From Epilithonimonas hispanica (GTDB lineage: Bacteria; Bacteroidota; Bacteroidia; Flavobacteriales; Weeksellaceae): DNA of 64,000 nucleotides. Both the position numbers and the translations under genes were made by a program. This document shows, piece after piece, positions 36,077 to 45,435 of the stretch; the first letter of the stretch is position 1; the number at the start of each line of letters is the position of its first letter. The stretch covers positions 91,488 through 155,487 of the forward strand of contig NZ_QNUG01000003.1 of NCBI RefSeq assembly GCF_003385395.1, given 5' to 3'. The notes beneath the pieces were generated by a model, which ran no database searches, was not told the origin of the DNA, and was given only the letters and a program-made list of their open reading frames with translations.

Positions 36077-36186
36077 ACCACATAGGCACATAGAAAAATA
36101 AAATACTCTCTAAATAAAAGATAAAATAGAAATATTAGAATTACTATTTACATTCTATTTTCAAAAAAACTATGTGTCTATGTGGT
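36077..36186. repeat. Inverted-repeat intergenic element (ACCACATAGG type)
   Basis: 17-base ends ACCACATAGGCACATAG (36077-36093) and its inverted copy with one mismatch (36170-36186) bound a 110-base AT-rich non-coding segment. Same layout as 20109-20241. Confidence 0.7.
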
Positions 36187-36192
36187 CATAAA

Positions 36193-37116
36193 TTAATCTA
36201 AAAAATAAGTATTCGATTTTTCTAAGTCTGGCTGAGGAATTTCCGCCTGTTCAAAAATGGAAAACTGAATCGTTTTGCAAAGACTGTTAAGCGCCAAATC
36301 ATTTTCTTCCTCATCAAACGGGTCTTGAATCTCTTGAATCACCGCATCCAAAGCAATAAATGTGTAACTGATAAACAAAACGATAATCGGCGTCATCCAG
36401 CCAATCGCATCTACCAAACCAAATGGTAACCAAAAACAATACAGATAAACCGTTCTGTGAAGCAAAACGCTGTAAGCAAAAGGCAAAGGCGTGTTCGCAA
36501 TTCTCTCGCAACCGCCAACAATTTGTGACATTAGATTCAGTTGATTATCGATTGCTGAAAGAACAATTGTGTCGATTTTTTGATTTTGATTCTGAGAGTT
36601 AATCCACTCTCCCATCAAATCTAAAATAATAATCGGTTTAAATTTTTTATCTTTTATTTTTTCAAAATTCTCTTCAGAAAGTAATTCTCTCAGTTTTTCA
36701 TTGTTTTCTTTATTTCTTAATTGAAAATTCAGCGCCCAACAAAATGCAGAAATCATTTTTACGAATTCCTGTTTTTTTGTTTTTGAATCTGGAGAATTGT
36801 CATTAATCAAAGTCAAAACCTGACGTGTTAAAGACCTTGTTTCTATAACCAAAGCTCCCCAAAGTTTGCGTCCTTCCCAAAATCTGTCATAACTCGCAGA
36901 ATTACAAAATCCCATAAAAATGGCCAAAGACAAGCCCAACAATGTAAAAATCGCAGGATTGAGATGGACTTTGAAATCGTAAATAAAACCTTTGAAATAA
37001 AATACAATTACCGAAAACAAAGTAATAATCAGCAATTGCGGAATAATCTTTCGCAGAACAGAACCTTTCCAAATGAAAAGCATTAAAAACCAGTTGGTTC
37101 TTTGTCTAACAATCAT
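36193..37116 (-). CDS. Bestrophin-family ion channel protein
   Basis: A 307-residue membrane protein of the bestrophin/UPF0187 family. Visible signatures are the N-terminal TNWFLMLFIWKGSVL, the first membrane segment, LGLSLAIFMGFCNSASYDRFWEGRKLWG and TRSLTRQV, and the second hydrophobic pair (VLLHRTVYLYCFWLPFGLVDAIGW, then the acidic WMTPI ... DPFDEEENDL). Bacterial members are pentameric channels, often cation-selective. Cytoplasmic C-terminus. Function in this organism unknown. Confidence 0.88.
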   Translation of the reverse strand: MIVRQRTNWFLMLFIWKGSVLRKIIPQLLIITLFSVIVFYFKGFIYDFKVHLNPAIFTLLGLSLAIFMGFCNSASYDRFWEGRKLWGALVIETRSLTRQVLTLINDNSPDSKTKKQEFVKMISAFCWALNFQLRNKENNEKLRELLSEENFEKIKDKKFKPIIILDLMGEWINSQNQNQKIDTIVLSAIDNQLNLMSQIVGGCERIANTPLPFAYSVLLHRTVYLYCFWLPFGLVDAIGWMTPIIVLFISYTFIALDAVIQEIQDPFDEEENDLALNSLCKTIQFSIFEQAEIPQPDLEKSNTYFLD

Positions 37117-37225
37117 AATAAAACTGAGTTGAGAAATGCTTATTTTTCAATCTCTCAAAAAAACAGATAAATTTACTGAATGTTCCGTTGAAGCAAAAAT
37201 TCTGAAGCCAGAAATTTCAAGACTA

Positions 37226-37262
37226 TAAAAAATTAAAGTCTCAGTTTTATAATCGAGACTTT
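37226..37262 (-). terminator. Terminator of the basic secreted protein gene
   Basis: AAAGTCTC/GAGACTTT hairpin; on the minus strand a T-rich tract follows. Confidence 0.6.
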
Positions 37263-37276
37263 TATTTAATTTTAAA

Positions 37277-37819
37277 TTATCTGTGTCCTTTATGACCTTT
37301 TTTATGCGGATTTCCGTGGCCTTTTACTTTTCCAAATTTCTGATGTTTGGGTGAATTATGATATTTTTCCGAGACCATTTTCTTGTGAACATATCTAGGA
37401 TTTGAATTAAAGTGATTAACCTTAACAACATTCCTTGGCGGTTTGTGCTTATTATTATTTACAACTATGTGATTCCCTCTGTATTTCGCATATTGTTTGT
37501 AATGAACCTTATGTCTTTTGTATGGATATCTATCAACCAAGACCACTTTGTGAGTTTTATAAAAATTGACGTGACGATATCTAACCGGTAACGCGGTTGA
37601 ATGAATCCATCTGTTTCCAGAAAAATAGTAATATCTGCGTTGTGGAACGTTGTAGTAGATATCATATTCTGGCAAATAGTAAGATTCTACATAGTTGTAA
37701 CCTCTAGGTCCCCAATCCGGCTGACTATTGATATTAATATTGACGTTAACCTGCGCTTTAAAAAGTCCTGAGGTAAAACTCACAGAAAATAACACCAGCA
37801 ATAACATTAACCTTTTCAT
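37277..37819 (-). CDS. Secreted His/Lys-rich protein of unknown function
   Basis: From the ATG at 37819 (MKRLMLLLV) the protein has 180 residues with a signal peptide ending FKAQ; the upstream frame start at 37888 lacks a signal. The mature part has an Asn/Tyr segment (NVNININSQPDWGPRGYNYVESYYLPEYDIYY) and then a very basic, His- and Lys-rich tail (KRHKVHYKQYAK, HNSPKHQKFGKVKGHGNPHKKGHKGHR). Such proteins are widespread in Flavobacteriia. Metal or polyanion binding is only a composition-based guess. Confidence 0.75.
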   Translation of the reverse strand: MKRLMLLLVLFSVSFTSGLFKAQVNVNININSQPDWGPRGYNYVESYYLPEYDIYYNVPQRRYYYFSGNRWIHSTALPVRYRHVNFYKTHKVVLVDRYPYKRHKVHYKQYAKYRGNHIVVNNNKHKPPRNVVKVNHFNSNPRYVHKKMVSEKYHNSPKHQKFGKVKGHGNPHKKGHKGHR

Positions 37820-37985
37820 ATTCAAATATTTTTCAAGAATAATTCTTAACAAACATAATACCATAGATTTTAAACAATTAGAAATCAATTACTACAGAAA
37901 TTATATTATTTAAAAAATCATTTTGAAATCGCTTTAAAAACAAATAAATTTACAGAACAGTTCTGAGCATTCAGAAAGTTTGAAA

Positions 37986-39287
37986 ATGGAGAAATCGAAA
38001 AAAGTTTTAATAGTTACTTATTATTGGCCACCAGCTGGCGGACCCGGCGTTCAACGTTGGTTAAAATTTGCAAAATATCTGCCAGAATTTGGTTGGGAAC
38101 CGATTATTTACACACCCGAAAACCCGAGTTATCCTTTGGTGGATGAGACTTTGATAAAGGAAGTTCCTGAGAATTTGAAAATTGTTAAAACCAATATTTG
38201 GGAACCTTATCAGTTGGCGGAGAAATTCAGTAAGAGTAATAAAAAATTCAAAGGCGGACAGTTTGATGTTGGGAAAAACCAGTCCTTGATGTCGAAGCTA
38301 TCGATTTTCATCAGAGGAAATTTTTTTATTCCTGATGCTAGAAAATTTTGGGTAAAGCCTTCCATTCTATTTCTGAAACAATATCTGAAAGAAAATAATA
38401 TTGATGTTCTCGTTACAACTGGTCCACCTCATAGTTTACACCTTATTGGACTTGGATTAAAAAAAGAATTACTCAATCTAAAATGGATTGCTGACTTCCG
38501 CGACCCGTGGACAGAAATCTCTTATTACAAACATCTGAAATTAACTTCAGGCTCGGATAAAAAACATAAACAATTAGAGAAATCGATTTTTGAAAATGCT
38601 GATTTGACCTTAGCAACAAGTTATACAGATGCTGAGAATTTTAGGAAAAATGGAGCGAATGCTTTTTGTGTGACAAATGGATTTGATAAAGAAAACACTT
38701 CGACTCCGCTTAGTATGACAGATGGAAAAGTAAAATTCACGTTGAGTTATGTTGGAGTTCTGGAACAATTGCGAAATCCTGAGAATCTTTGGAAAGCTTT
38801 AGAAAATTTATGTAAAACTAATTCTGATTTTTCTAAAGATTTTGAATTGAAGTTTGTAGGAAGAATTGATGATAAAATATTGAATGAAATTAAGAGTTCG
38901 ATTTTAAAAAATAACATTAGAAACTTGGGTTATCTTGCCCACAATGATTCTGTGAATGAAATGCAAAATTCCGATTTATTATTAATCACCAATTTCCCTA
39001 ATGAAACATCAAAAGGCATTATCCCCGGGAAACTGTTTGAATATTTGGCTACAGGAAAACAGATTATTTCGTTTGGACCAAAAGATGCAGATGTGGAAAC
39101 GATTCTTGATAAAACCAAAGCTGGGAAACATTTTGATTATTCGGAAATTAAAGAAATTGAGAATTATATCCTTTCGCTTTATGAAAATTGGAAATCTGGA
39201 ACATCGATTCATAATGAAGCCAACATTAATGAATTCAGTAGAAAAGAATTAACGAAAAAACTGTCTGAATTACTAAATAAAATTTGA
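37986..39287 (+). CDS. GT4-like glycosyltransferase
   Basis: A 433-residue protein from the ATG at 37986 (a TTG two codons earlier is less likely). The N-terminal domain begins KVLIVTYYWPPAGGPGVQRW, the usual start of GT4 family enzymes with the glycine-rich nucleotide loop, and the C-terminal domain contains FEYLATGKQII and LSLYENW segments of the GT-B fold. It probably acts in polysaccharide or lipid glycan synthesis; acceptor and donor are unknown. No other glycan genes are adjacent. Confidence 0.8.
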   Translation: MEKSKKVLIVTYYWPPAGGPGVQRWLKFAKYLPEFGWEPIIYTPENPSYPLVDETLIKEVPENLKIVKTNIWEPYQLAEKFSKSNKKFKGGQFDVGKNQSLMSKLSIFIRGNFFIPDARKFWVKPSILFLKQYLKENNIDVLVTTGPPHSLHLIGLGLKKELLNLKWIADFRDPWTEISYYKHLKLTSGSDKKHKQLEKSIFENADLTLATSYTDAENFRKNGANAFCVTNGFDKENTSTPLSMTDGKVKFTLSYVGVLEQLRNPENLWKALENLCKTNSDFSKDFELKFVGRIDDKILNEIKSSILKNNIRNLGYLAHNDSVNEMQNSDLLLITNFPNETSKGIIPGKLFEYLATGKQIISFGPKDADVETILDKTKAGKHFDYSEIKEIENYILSLYENWKSGTSIHNEANINEFSRKELTKKLSELLNKI

Positions 39288-39345
39288 TTTATTCATCAAA
39301 TTTCAAAGACTTCTTAAAAAGAACTTAAAATTAACATCTAATATA

Positions 39346-39375
39346 TTGTTGGCACAAATTTTTCTACTAACTTTA
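39346..39375 (+). promoter_or_regulatory. Promoter of the YtxH-like gene
   Basis: TTG at 39346-39348, 19-base spacer, TAACTTTA at 39368-39375 (one mismatch to TAnnTTTG). Confidence 0.55.
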
Positions 39376-39409
39376 ATAATCAATTAATTAATCACAAAAA
39401 TTTACAAAA

Positions 39410-39646
39410 ATGGGAAATAAAACAAATGGCCTATTGGCATTGTTAGGATTGGGAGCATTGGCTTGGTGGAAATACAAAAAATCTTCTCCAGAAGATCAAC
39501 AAAAAGTGAAAGACACCATCAATAATGCAAAGGATAATCTGACGAAGTTTGGCAACGACTTGAAAGATAAAGCAACTCAAACAGCTGAGCAACTGAAAGC
39601 AAAAGCTGAAGAACTGAAAAATGATGCTCAGCAAGCTTCAGAATAA
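39410..39646 (+). CDS. Small YtxH-like helical protein
   Basis: A 78-residue protein: a short N-terminal hydrophobic segment (LLALLGLGALAWWKY) and an amphipathic Ala/Lys/Glu/Asn helix with 11-residue-like repeats (NNAKDNLTKFGNDLKDKATQTAEQL) as in YtxH and plant LEA-like stress proteins. Possibly a membrane-associated stress protein; no direct evidence. Own promoter, and a strong bidirectional terminator shared with the EamA gene. Confidence 0.72.
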   Translation: MGNKTNGLLALLGLGALAWWKYKKSSPEDQQKVKDTINNAKDNLTKFGNDLKDKATQTAEQLKAKAEELKNDAQQASE

Positions 39647-39649
39647 ATA

Positions 39650-39688
39650 AAAAAACCGCTTCATTAAATGAGGCGGTTTTATTTTTTT
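39650..39688. terminator. Bidirectional terminator
   Basis: AAAACCGCTTCAT-TAA-ATGAGGCGGTTTT with A/T runs at both sides, between two convergent genes. Confidence 0.9.
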
Positions 39689-40673
39689 AGTGATAAGAAG
39701 CGATCGCTTCTTGATTATCATTTTTGGATGGTAAATTCATCAAAACAATAGCGAATAATATCAACAAAATTCCAAACCATTGAACAGGAATCACTTCTTC
39801 TCCCAATAGCATAAAAGCCATCGTAACAGAAACCGGAAGTTCCAATGAGGAGATGATACTTCCCAATCCCAAACCTGCTTTCGGGAAACCTATATTAAAT
39901 AAAATCGGAGGAATAATAGTTCCAAACAGCGCTAATACAAATCCGTAAGTCCAGAAAATTGAATAATCAAATGGGCGGATATGCTCTGTATTGTCTGTAA
40001 AGTTGAGATAAAAAGATTTCAACCCGTCAGAATACATTGGTCCAATCTGAGCAAAAAACAAAAACAAAAGAACCACTACAGCTCCTCCAGAAAGCATCGT
40101 CATACTTTTCCTCAAAACAGGTAAATGTGTCGCCAATGTATTAGATGTAAACATCGTCATTGTAAATGATGCTGCAGCTAGAAGCCCCCAGAATATCCCG
40201 TGCCAATCGATTTTCACTTGCATATTGATTAGGTTGGTTGCTAAAATAGTTCCTGTTAAAACAATCAATACAGCTATTATTTTTCTAGCGTTCGGAAATT
40301 TTCTGGCAATGAAACTTTCTACAACAACACTGAACCAAACCGATTGCATCAACAAAACAATTGCTATAGAAACATTGATATATTGAACAGCGATATAATA
40401 GAACAAACTGGTAAATCCCATAGAAGTTCCTGCCAACATCAACATTCTGATTTCTTTTGGACTTGGTTTTGACAATTGTTTTTTTGTGGTTTTTGTTTGG
40501 ATTAAATTCAGGATTAATAATCCTATAAATCCTAATACAAATTGCGCCGTTGTAACTTCAGAAGTTGTAAATCCATCTTTGTAAGACATCTTCACAAATG
40601 TTGCCAGCATCCCATAAATACTAGCTCCAATTCCGACAAATAAAACGCCTTTCAATATATTTTTCTTTTCCAT
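39687..40673 (-). CDS. EamA/DMT-family transporter
   Basis: A 328-residue integral membrane protein with ten transmembrane helices and two EamA halves (FVGIGASIYGMLATFVKMSYK near residue 12; the second half starts near residue 170 with WGLLAAASFTM and ends MLLGEEVIPVQWFGILLILF). DMT proteins move amino acids, nucleotide sugars or drugs; the substrate is unknown. Stands alone between the YtxH-like gene and rpsA. Confidence 0.88.
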   Translation of the reverse strand: MEKKNILKGVLFVGIGASIYGMLATFVKMSYKDGFTTSEVTTAQFVLGFIGLLILNLIQTKTTKKQLSKPSPKEIRMLMLAGTSMGFTSLFYYIAVQYINVSIAIVLLMQSVWFSVVVESFIARKFPNARKIIAVLIVLTGTILATNLINMQVKIDWHGIFWGLLAAASFTMTMFTSNTLATHLPVLRKSMTMLSGGAVVVLLFLFFAQIGPMYSDGLKSFYLNFTDNTEHIRPFDYSIFWTYGFVLALFGTIIPPILFNIGFPKAGLGLGSIISSLELPVSVTMAFMLLGEEVIPVQWFGILLILFAIVLMNLPSKNDNQEAIASYH

Positions 40674-40862
40674 AATTTTTTAGAGAGCCGGCGAAAATAC
40701 GATATATTTTTTTTAATTAAATATGTGTAGAATCTATCTAAAAAGGAAAATTGATAATTTATTCGTAGAGAAATATTCATATTAAAATCTAAAATAAAAT
40801 ACATGTTACAATTCATTGATATTAAAACATTTCTGGACAATAAAATATGATTTATAGATATA

Positions 40863-40898
40863 AAAAACCGCCCTGTTAAAAACAAGGCGGTTTCTATT
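40863..40898 (-). terminator. Terminator of rpsA
   Basis: Minus strand AAACCGCCTTG ... CAGGGCGGTTTTTT; immediately follows rpsA. Confidence 0.9.
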
Positions 40899-40918
40899 AT
40901 TTGAAAAATAAATAAGGA

Positions 40919-42718
40919 TTATTTACCTTCTTCCATTTTTCTTTTCAATTCTGCTAATGCATCGATATCTCCAAGTGTAGATCTTTCTTCGTTGTTAGAA
41001 GAAGATGCAACATTGCTAGATCTGTTGTTGTTAGATTCTCTTACATTCTTTTTCTCTTCGTCTCTGAAGATACCTGTGTGAGAAACTACTACTCTTTTGA
41101 ATTCTTTGTTGAATTCAATCACTTTGAATTGAGCTTCTTCTCCTTTTTTGATTTTAGATCCGTCTTCCTTCTCTAATAATCTTGATGGGCAGAACGCTTC
41201 AACCTCAGCATCTTCGAATTGTACAGAAGCACCTTTATCGTGTACTTCTACAGCTTTACCAGCGTGTACAGTTCCTTCAGCATATTTAGTTTCGAATTTA
41301 TCCCAAGGATTCTCAGTCAATTGCTTGTGACCTAGAGACAATCTTCTTGCTTGAGTATCCAATTCTAATACTACAACATCTAGTTTATCTCCAACGTTGC
41401 AGAATTCAGATGGGTGCTTGATTTTCTTAGTCCAAGAAAGATCAGATATGTAGATCAATCCATCGATTCCTTCTTCCAATTCTACGAAAACTCCAAAGTT
41501 TGTGAAGTTTCTTACAGTTCCAACGTGTTGAGAACCTACTGGATATTTAGCTTCGATATTTTCCCAAGGATCTTTGTTCAATTGCTTGATACCTAGAGAT
41601 ATTTTTCTATCTTCTCTATCCAAAGTAAGAACTTCTGCTTCTACTTCATCACCAACTTTTACGAAATCTCCAGCACTTCTCAAGTGAGTTGACCAAGACA
41701 TTTCAGAAACGTGGATCAAACCTTCTACACCTGGAGCAATTTCTACAAACGCACCATAGTCAGCAAGAACTACTACTTTTCCTTTTACTTTATCTCCAAC
41801 TTTAAGGTCAGCAGAAAGAGCATCCCAAGGATGAGCTTCTAATTGCTTCATACCCAATTGGATTCTAGTTTTCTCATCATCAAAATCAAGGATAACCACT
41901 TTTACAGTTTGTCCGTCTTCCAAGATTTCAGATGGATGATTAACTCTAGACCAAGAAAGATCCGTAATGTGGATCAATCCGTCAACACCTCCAAGATCTA
42001 CGAATACACCGTAAGAAGTAATATTCTTAACAGTACCTTCAAGAACTTGACCTTTTTCTAATTGACCGATGATCTCTCTTTTCTGACCTTCAAGATCTGC
42101 TTCGATCAACGCTTTGTGAGATACAACTACGTTTTTGAACTCAGGGTTGATTTTCACAACTTTGAACTCCATAGTTTTTCCTACAAACTGATCGTAATCT
42201 TTGATTGGCTTCACGTCGATTTGAGAACCTGGCAAGAATGCTTCGATTCCGTGTACGTCAACGATCATACCACCTTTAGTTCTAGATTTTACAAAACCGT
42301 TTACGATTTCTCCAGTTTCGTGAAGTTCGTTTACTCTATCCCAAGCCTTCAATGTTCTAGCTTTTCTGTGAGATAATTGTAATTGTCCAGTTTTGTCCTC
42401 TCTTCTGTCAACCATTACTTCAACTTCATCGCCTACTTTAAGACCTTGGTTATAACGGAATTCGTTAAGAGAAATAACACCTTCAGATTTGAAGTTGATA
42501 TCTACGATAGCTTCTTTATCAGTCAATCTTACAACTTTACCAACGATTACATCGTTATCTGTAAGATCGTTAAGAGAACCGTTATAGATTTCTTCCAATT
42601 CTTTCTTCTCGTTTCTGTCTTCTGCGTTAAGACCTGACTCGAAAGAATCCCAATCAAATTGTTCTGGTGCTACGTTTTGGTTCAAAAGAACCTCTGCTGA
42701 ATTTGTCTCTTTTGACAT
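40919..42718 (-). CDS. rpsA: 30S ribosomal protein S1
   Basis: A 599-residue S1 that helps mRNA bind the ribosome. Repeated S1 OB-folds are visible by the recurring (V/I)xxxxxYGxFVD/E motifs: VVRLTDKEAIVDINF, VKSRTKGGMIVDVHG, VKNITSYGVFVDLGG, VVVLADYGAFVEIAPG, VRNFTNFGVFVELEEG and KAVEVHDKGASVQFED, six in all. The C-terminal tail is charged and Ser/Asn-rich. Bacteroidota mRNAs mostly lack Shine-Dalgarno sites, so S1 is important here. Has a strong promoter and an unusually long leader (about 115 bases) that could carry autoregulation. Confidence 0.97.
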   Translation of the reverse strand: MSKETNSAEVLLNQNVAPEQFDWDSFESGLNAEDRNEKKELEEIYNGSLNDLTDNDVIVGKVVRLTDKEAIVDINFKSEGVISLNEFRYNQGLKVGDEVEVMVDRREDKTGQLQLSHRKARTLKAWDRVNELHETGEIVNGFVKSRTKGGMIVDVHGIEAFLPGSQIDVKPIKDYDQFVGKTMEFKVVKINPEFKNVVVSHKALIEADLEGQKREIIGQLEKGQVLEGTVKNITSYGVFVDLGGVDGLIHITDLSWSRVNHPSEILEDGQTVKVVILDFDDEKTRIQLGMKQLEAHPWDALSADLKVGDKVKGKVVVLADYGAFVEIAPGVEGLIHVSEMSWSTHLRSAGDFVKVGDEVEAEVLTLDREDRKISLGIKQLNKDPWENIEAKYPVGSQHVGTVRNFTNFGVFVELEEGIDGLIYISDLSWTKKIKHPSEFCNVGDKLDVVVLELDTQARRLSLGHKQLTENPWDKFETKYAEGTVHAGKAVEVHDKGASVQFEDAEVEAFCPSRLLEKEDGSKIKKGEEAQFKVIEFNKEFKRVVVSHTGIFRDEEKKNVRESNNNRSSNVASSSNNEERSTLGDIDALAELKRKMEEGK

Positions 42719-42840
42719 TTTCTAAAAAATTTGTATTCCTAATTTATTCAGACTTTGGCTTTGCTGTGACTCCTGAAAAATATGGAAGATGTTAATTGTT
42801 AATGTTTTACTTCGCCGAAAGTACGTTCACAAAAGTGGTG

Positions 42841-42848
42841 CAAAATTA
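42841..42848 (-). promoter_or_regulatory. -7 box of rpsA
   Basis: Minus-strand TAATTTTG, about 120 bases before the rpsA start codon, with a T-run 19 to 22 bases upstream in place of TTG. Confidence 0.55.
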
Positions 42849-42879
42849 AGGAAAATATTTGAAAAAAGATGATATAAAT

Positions 42880-45432
42880 TTAATTTTCAAATGTATTTTC
42901 TAAAACCTTCTTAAACTCATTTTCATTACCATAATTATAGAAAGGAACTGCTGTGATTTTATAGGTATCTGTATGAATTTTAATTGACTTCTGTTCGTTT
43001 CCTATTTCTTTTAAAAAATCTTCTTTCCATTTGTCGTAGCCTATTAAATGAGCTCCTTTTGGTTCTATGAAAACCTGAAAAGTTAATTGCTGATTAGTTT
43101 TCTCACTGCAAAAGAGTAAAAAATCTGGTTCAAAAGCACGACCATATTTATCAAAAACTTTAATTTCTCTTTCGTTCCGAATTAAATGAATATTATCGAA
43201 TTTTTGACTGAAACTTTCAAAGCGTCTGGCAAATAATTCTACAAATTTCTTCTCTTCACTGGTTCCGTAGTTGGCATTGTAAGCATACCAAGATTCTTCT
43301 TTTACTAAATCCTCTTGCCCGTCAGCTCTTGGGCTATATTTGTTTACCCGAATTTCCTTATCTCTGAAAACCTTACTGATTGGTTCTGCAAAATAATCTG
43401 AACCTTCATATTCCGTAGAATTATTTTTAATATCTGCTTCGATGTTTTGTAGCAAACCATTCAACGCCTGAAGATAATCGAAATGCGAAATTTCCTGAAG
43501 TCGGTTATAATTTCCAAGGAACGTTATTTCCAAATTCCCCAAATAATTTTCATCTTCAATAAAATCTGAAAGAGATTTGATGTTCGGAAAATACCGCGAG
43601 AGATTGTCAAAATAATAAAAAGGATTTTGGCTTAAAGCATAATGAATTATATGTTTTTGAATATCATTAAGTTTTACATCTTTCGATTTTATAACTTCAT
43701 CAAATGAAACCGGACTTTCCAATTCAAAAAATACGCTCGAAACCCTTCCACCACCGGAAGAAAGCTGATGTCTGTAATTGGTTTTTGTAACTCCTAAATC
43801 CGTGAAAGACTTAACATTATCAAAACTTTTAGGTAACTTTTTATTGGAAAAAACATAACCGTTTTTGTATAAATCGGATTCTTTGAAATCAAATTTTAAA
43901 GTCAGCTGTTTGGTTTCAAGATTCGCATCATCTTCATAAATACCTGTTTCTACCAATGCTTTTTTAAGCTCCGAAACATAACGACTGTCTTCTTTGGTGT
44001 GATAATACAATTCTTCCAAAATTTTCAAATCGTTTGAAATATCATCATCGTATTTTCTCACAAATTTATCATCGCCTTCTTCCAGTGCAAACGGATAATA
44101 TCTTGCACCACGACCAATCAGTTGCGCTTCCGAAAGCGTCGTCTTACCAGGTTTACCGTCTTTCCCGTCACGGTCTTCGTACAATCTTACAATATCAAAA
44201 AGATTTAAAACATCCCAACCTTCATTCAATTTTTGAACGGCAAATACTGCACGAATTGGATTGTTTTCATCTTCCAAAGTATTGAGCAAAATCTGATTTT
44301 TCTCTGCTTCAGAATCATTATTAGCACTCAAACAATTTTCTTCTCGGAAATTATTGTGAATCCGTTTTGCAATTTCATTTAAAGAAATATTTTTGGCTTC
44401 AAAAAACTGAAAAGCCTTCTGAACAATTGGGACGGTAGAAGTTTTTTTGATTTTCTCCACCATCGTTTCAGAAAATTCATCAATCAATTTGTGGAAATTT
44501 TCTTTGTTTTGTTTTGATTCTTCAATTCTTTTTTTTGCTTTAAAAAGAATAACGGGTTTTAAATTTATATTGTTAATTGTTGCCAATTCCTGACGGTACA
44601 AATTCAAAATTAAAGCCTGAATAATTCGTTCTTTCTCGTCATAGAGCGAACGAACGAGATTGATTTCTTTAGAAAATTTATCTGTCCTAAATTGTGAAAG
44701 GTCGTATTTATAAATGACTTTATCTTTATATTTATTAACGATTTCCCTACTTTCGTAATCTAAAGTTGCGGTAAACTCTAAAAGAATATTGTCGAAATTC
44801 TGATGAAGGATTTGCAAAACCGTTTCTTCCCAACTTCCGAAAAGGTTTCCGCTTTTTGTTCCGCTGTTCAGGTGGTGCGCTTCATCTGCAATCAACACCA
44901 ATTTTTTATCTACAAAATCTTCGTACGTGACGCTGTTTTCTTTGGTATTATTCAAATCAATATGCAACTGCTGAATCGTGGTAAATTTGATATTGATATT
45001 TTCATTATCGGCTTCGTCAAAATTATCAATCTGTTTTAGCAAAACCTCTTTTCCGTTGATGACGACTTTATCATTAAACAAATATTTAGAAGTTTGCGGA
45101 TTGAGAAAATTGTCTTTCGTTTTTTGAATGATATTGTTGCTGTTCACAAAAAACAGAAAATTGCGGTATCCTTTTTCATATAAATGAAGCATCAAACCAG
45201 CCATTACCAAGGTTTTCCCGCTTCCTGTCGCCATATTATAAAGCAAGTGTAATGGTTTGTTTGGCTTTTCATCAAAATCTTCCAGCTCTGTATATAAATA
45301 TCGCTTAAAAGCCTCTTCCTGATAAGGTCGAATGCCAAATTTCAAGTTATCTGTAATTCCGTTGGGCAAAGAAACTTGCGCTAAAGCTTTACGTGCAAAC
45401 GGATTGTTGAATATCTCGTGTAGAAATGCCAT
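42880..45432 (-). CDS. res: Type III restriction endonuclease subunit Res
   Basis: An 850-residue superfamily 2 helicase-nuclease. Walker A ATGSGKT is at residues 68-74, DEAH at 183-186, and the helicase C-terminal motifs (GWDVLNLFDIVRLYEDRD, IGRGARYYPF) follow. The C-terminal nuclease shows Pro769-Asp770 in EPDFLL and Glu790-x-Lys792 in IEPKG, the PD-ExK site. It acts only in complex with Mod and cleaves unmodified DNA carrying two sites in inverse orientation. Start codon 3 bases after the mod stop codon. Confidence 0.95.
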   Translation of the reverse strand: MAFLHEIFNNPFARKALAQVSLPNGITDNLKFGIRPYQEEAFKRYLYTELEDFDEKPNKPLHLLYNMATGSGKTLVMAGLMLHLYEKGYRNFLFFVNSNNIIQKTKDNFLNPQTSKYLFNDKVVINGKEVLLKQIDNFDEADNENINIKFTTIQQLHIDLNNTKENSVTYEDFVDKKLVLIADEAHHLNSGTKSGNLFGSWEETVLQILHQNFDNILLEFTATLDYESREIVNKYKDKVIYKYDLSQFRTDKFSKEINLVRSLYDEKERIIQALILNLYRQELATINNINLKPVILFKAKKRIEESKQNKENFHKLIDEFSETMVEKIKKTSTVPIVQKAFQFFEAKNISLNEIAKRIHNNFREENCLSANNDSEAEKNQILLNTLEDENNPIRAVFAVQKLNEGWDVLNLFDIVRLYEDRDGKDGKPGKTTLSEAQLIGRGARYYPFALEEGDDKFVRKYDDDISNDLKILEELYYHTKEDSRYVSELKKALVETGIYEDDANLETKQLTLKFDFKESDLYKNGYVFSNKKLPKSFDNVKSFTDLGVTKTNYRHQLSSGGGRVSSVFFELESPVSFDEVIKSKDVKLNDIQKHIIHYALSQNPFYYFDNLSRYFPNIKSLSDFIEDENYLGNLEITFLGNYNRLQEISHFDYLQALNGLLQNIEADIKNNSTEYEGSDYFAEPISKVFRDKEIRVNKYSPRADGQEDLVKEESWYAYNANYGTSEEKKFVELFARRFESFSQKFDNIHLIRNEREIKVFDKYGRAFEPDFLLFCSEKTNQQLTFQVFIEPKGAHLIGYDKWKEDFLKEIGNEQKSIKIHTDTYKITAVPFYNYGNENEFKKVLENTFEN

Positions 45433-45435
45433 TTG

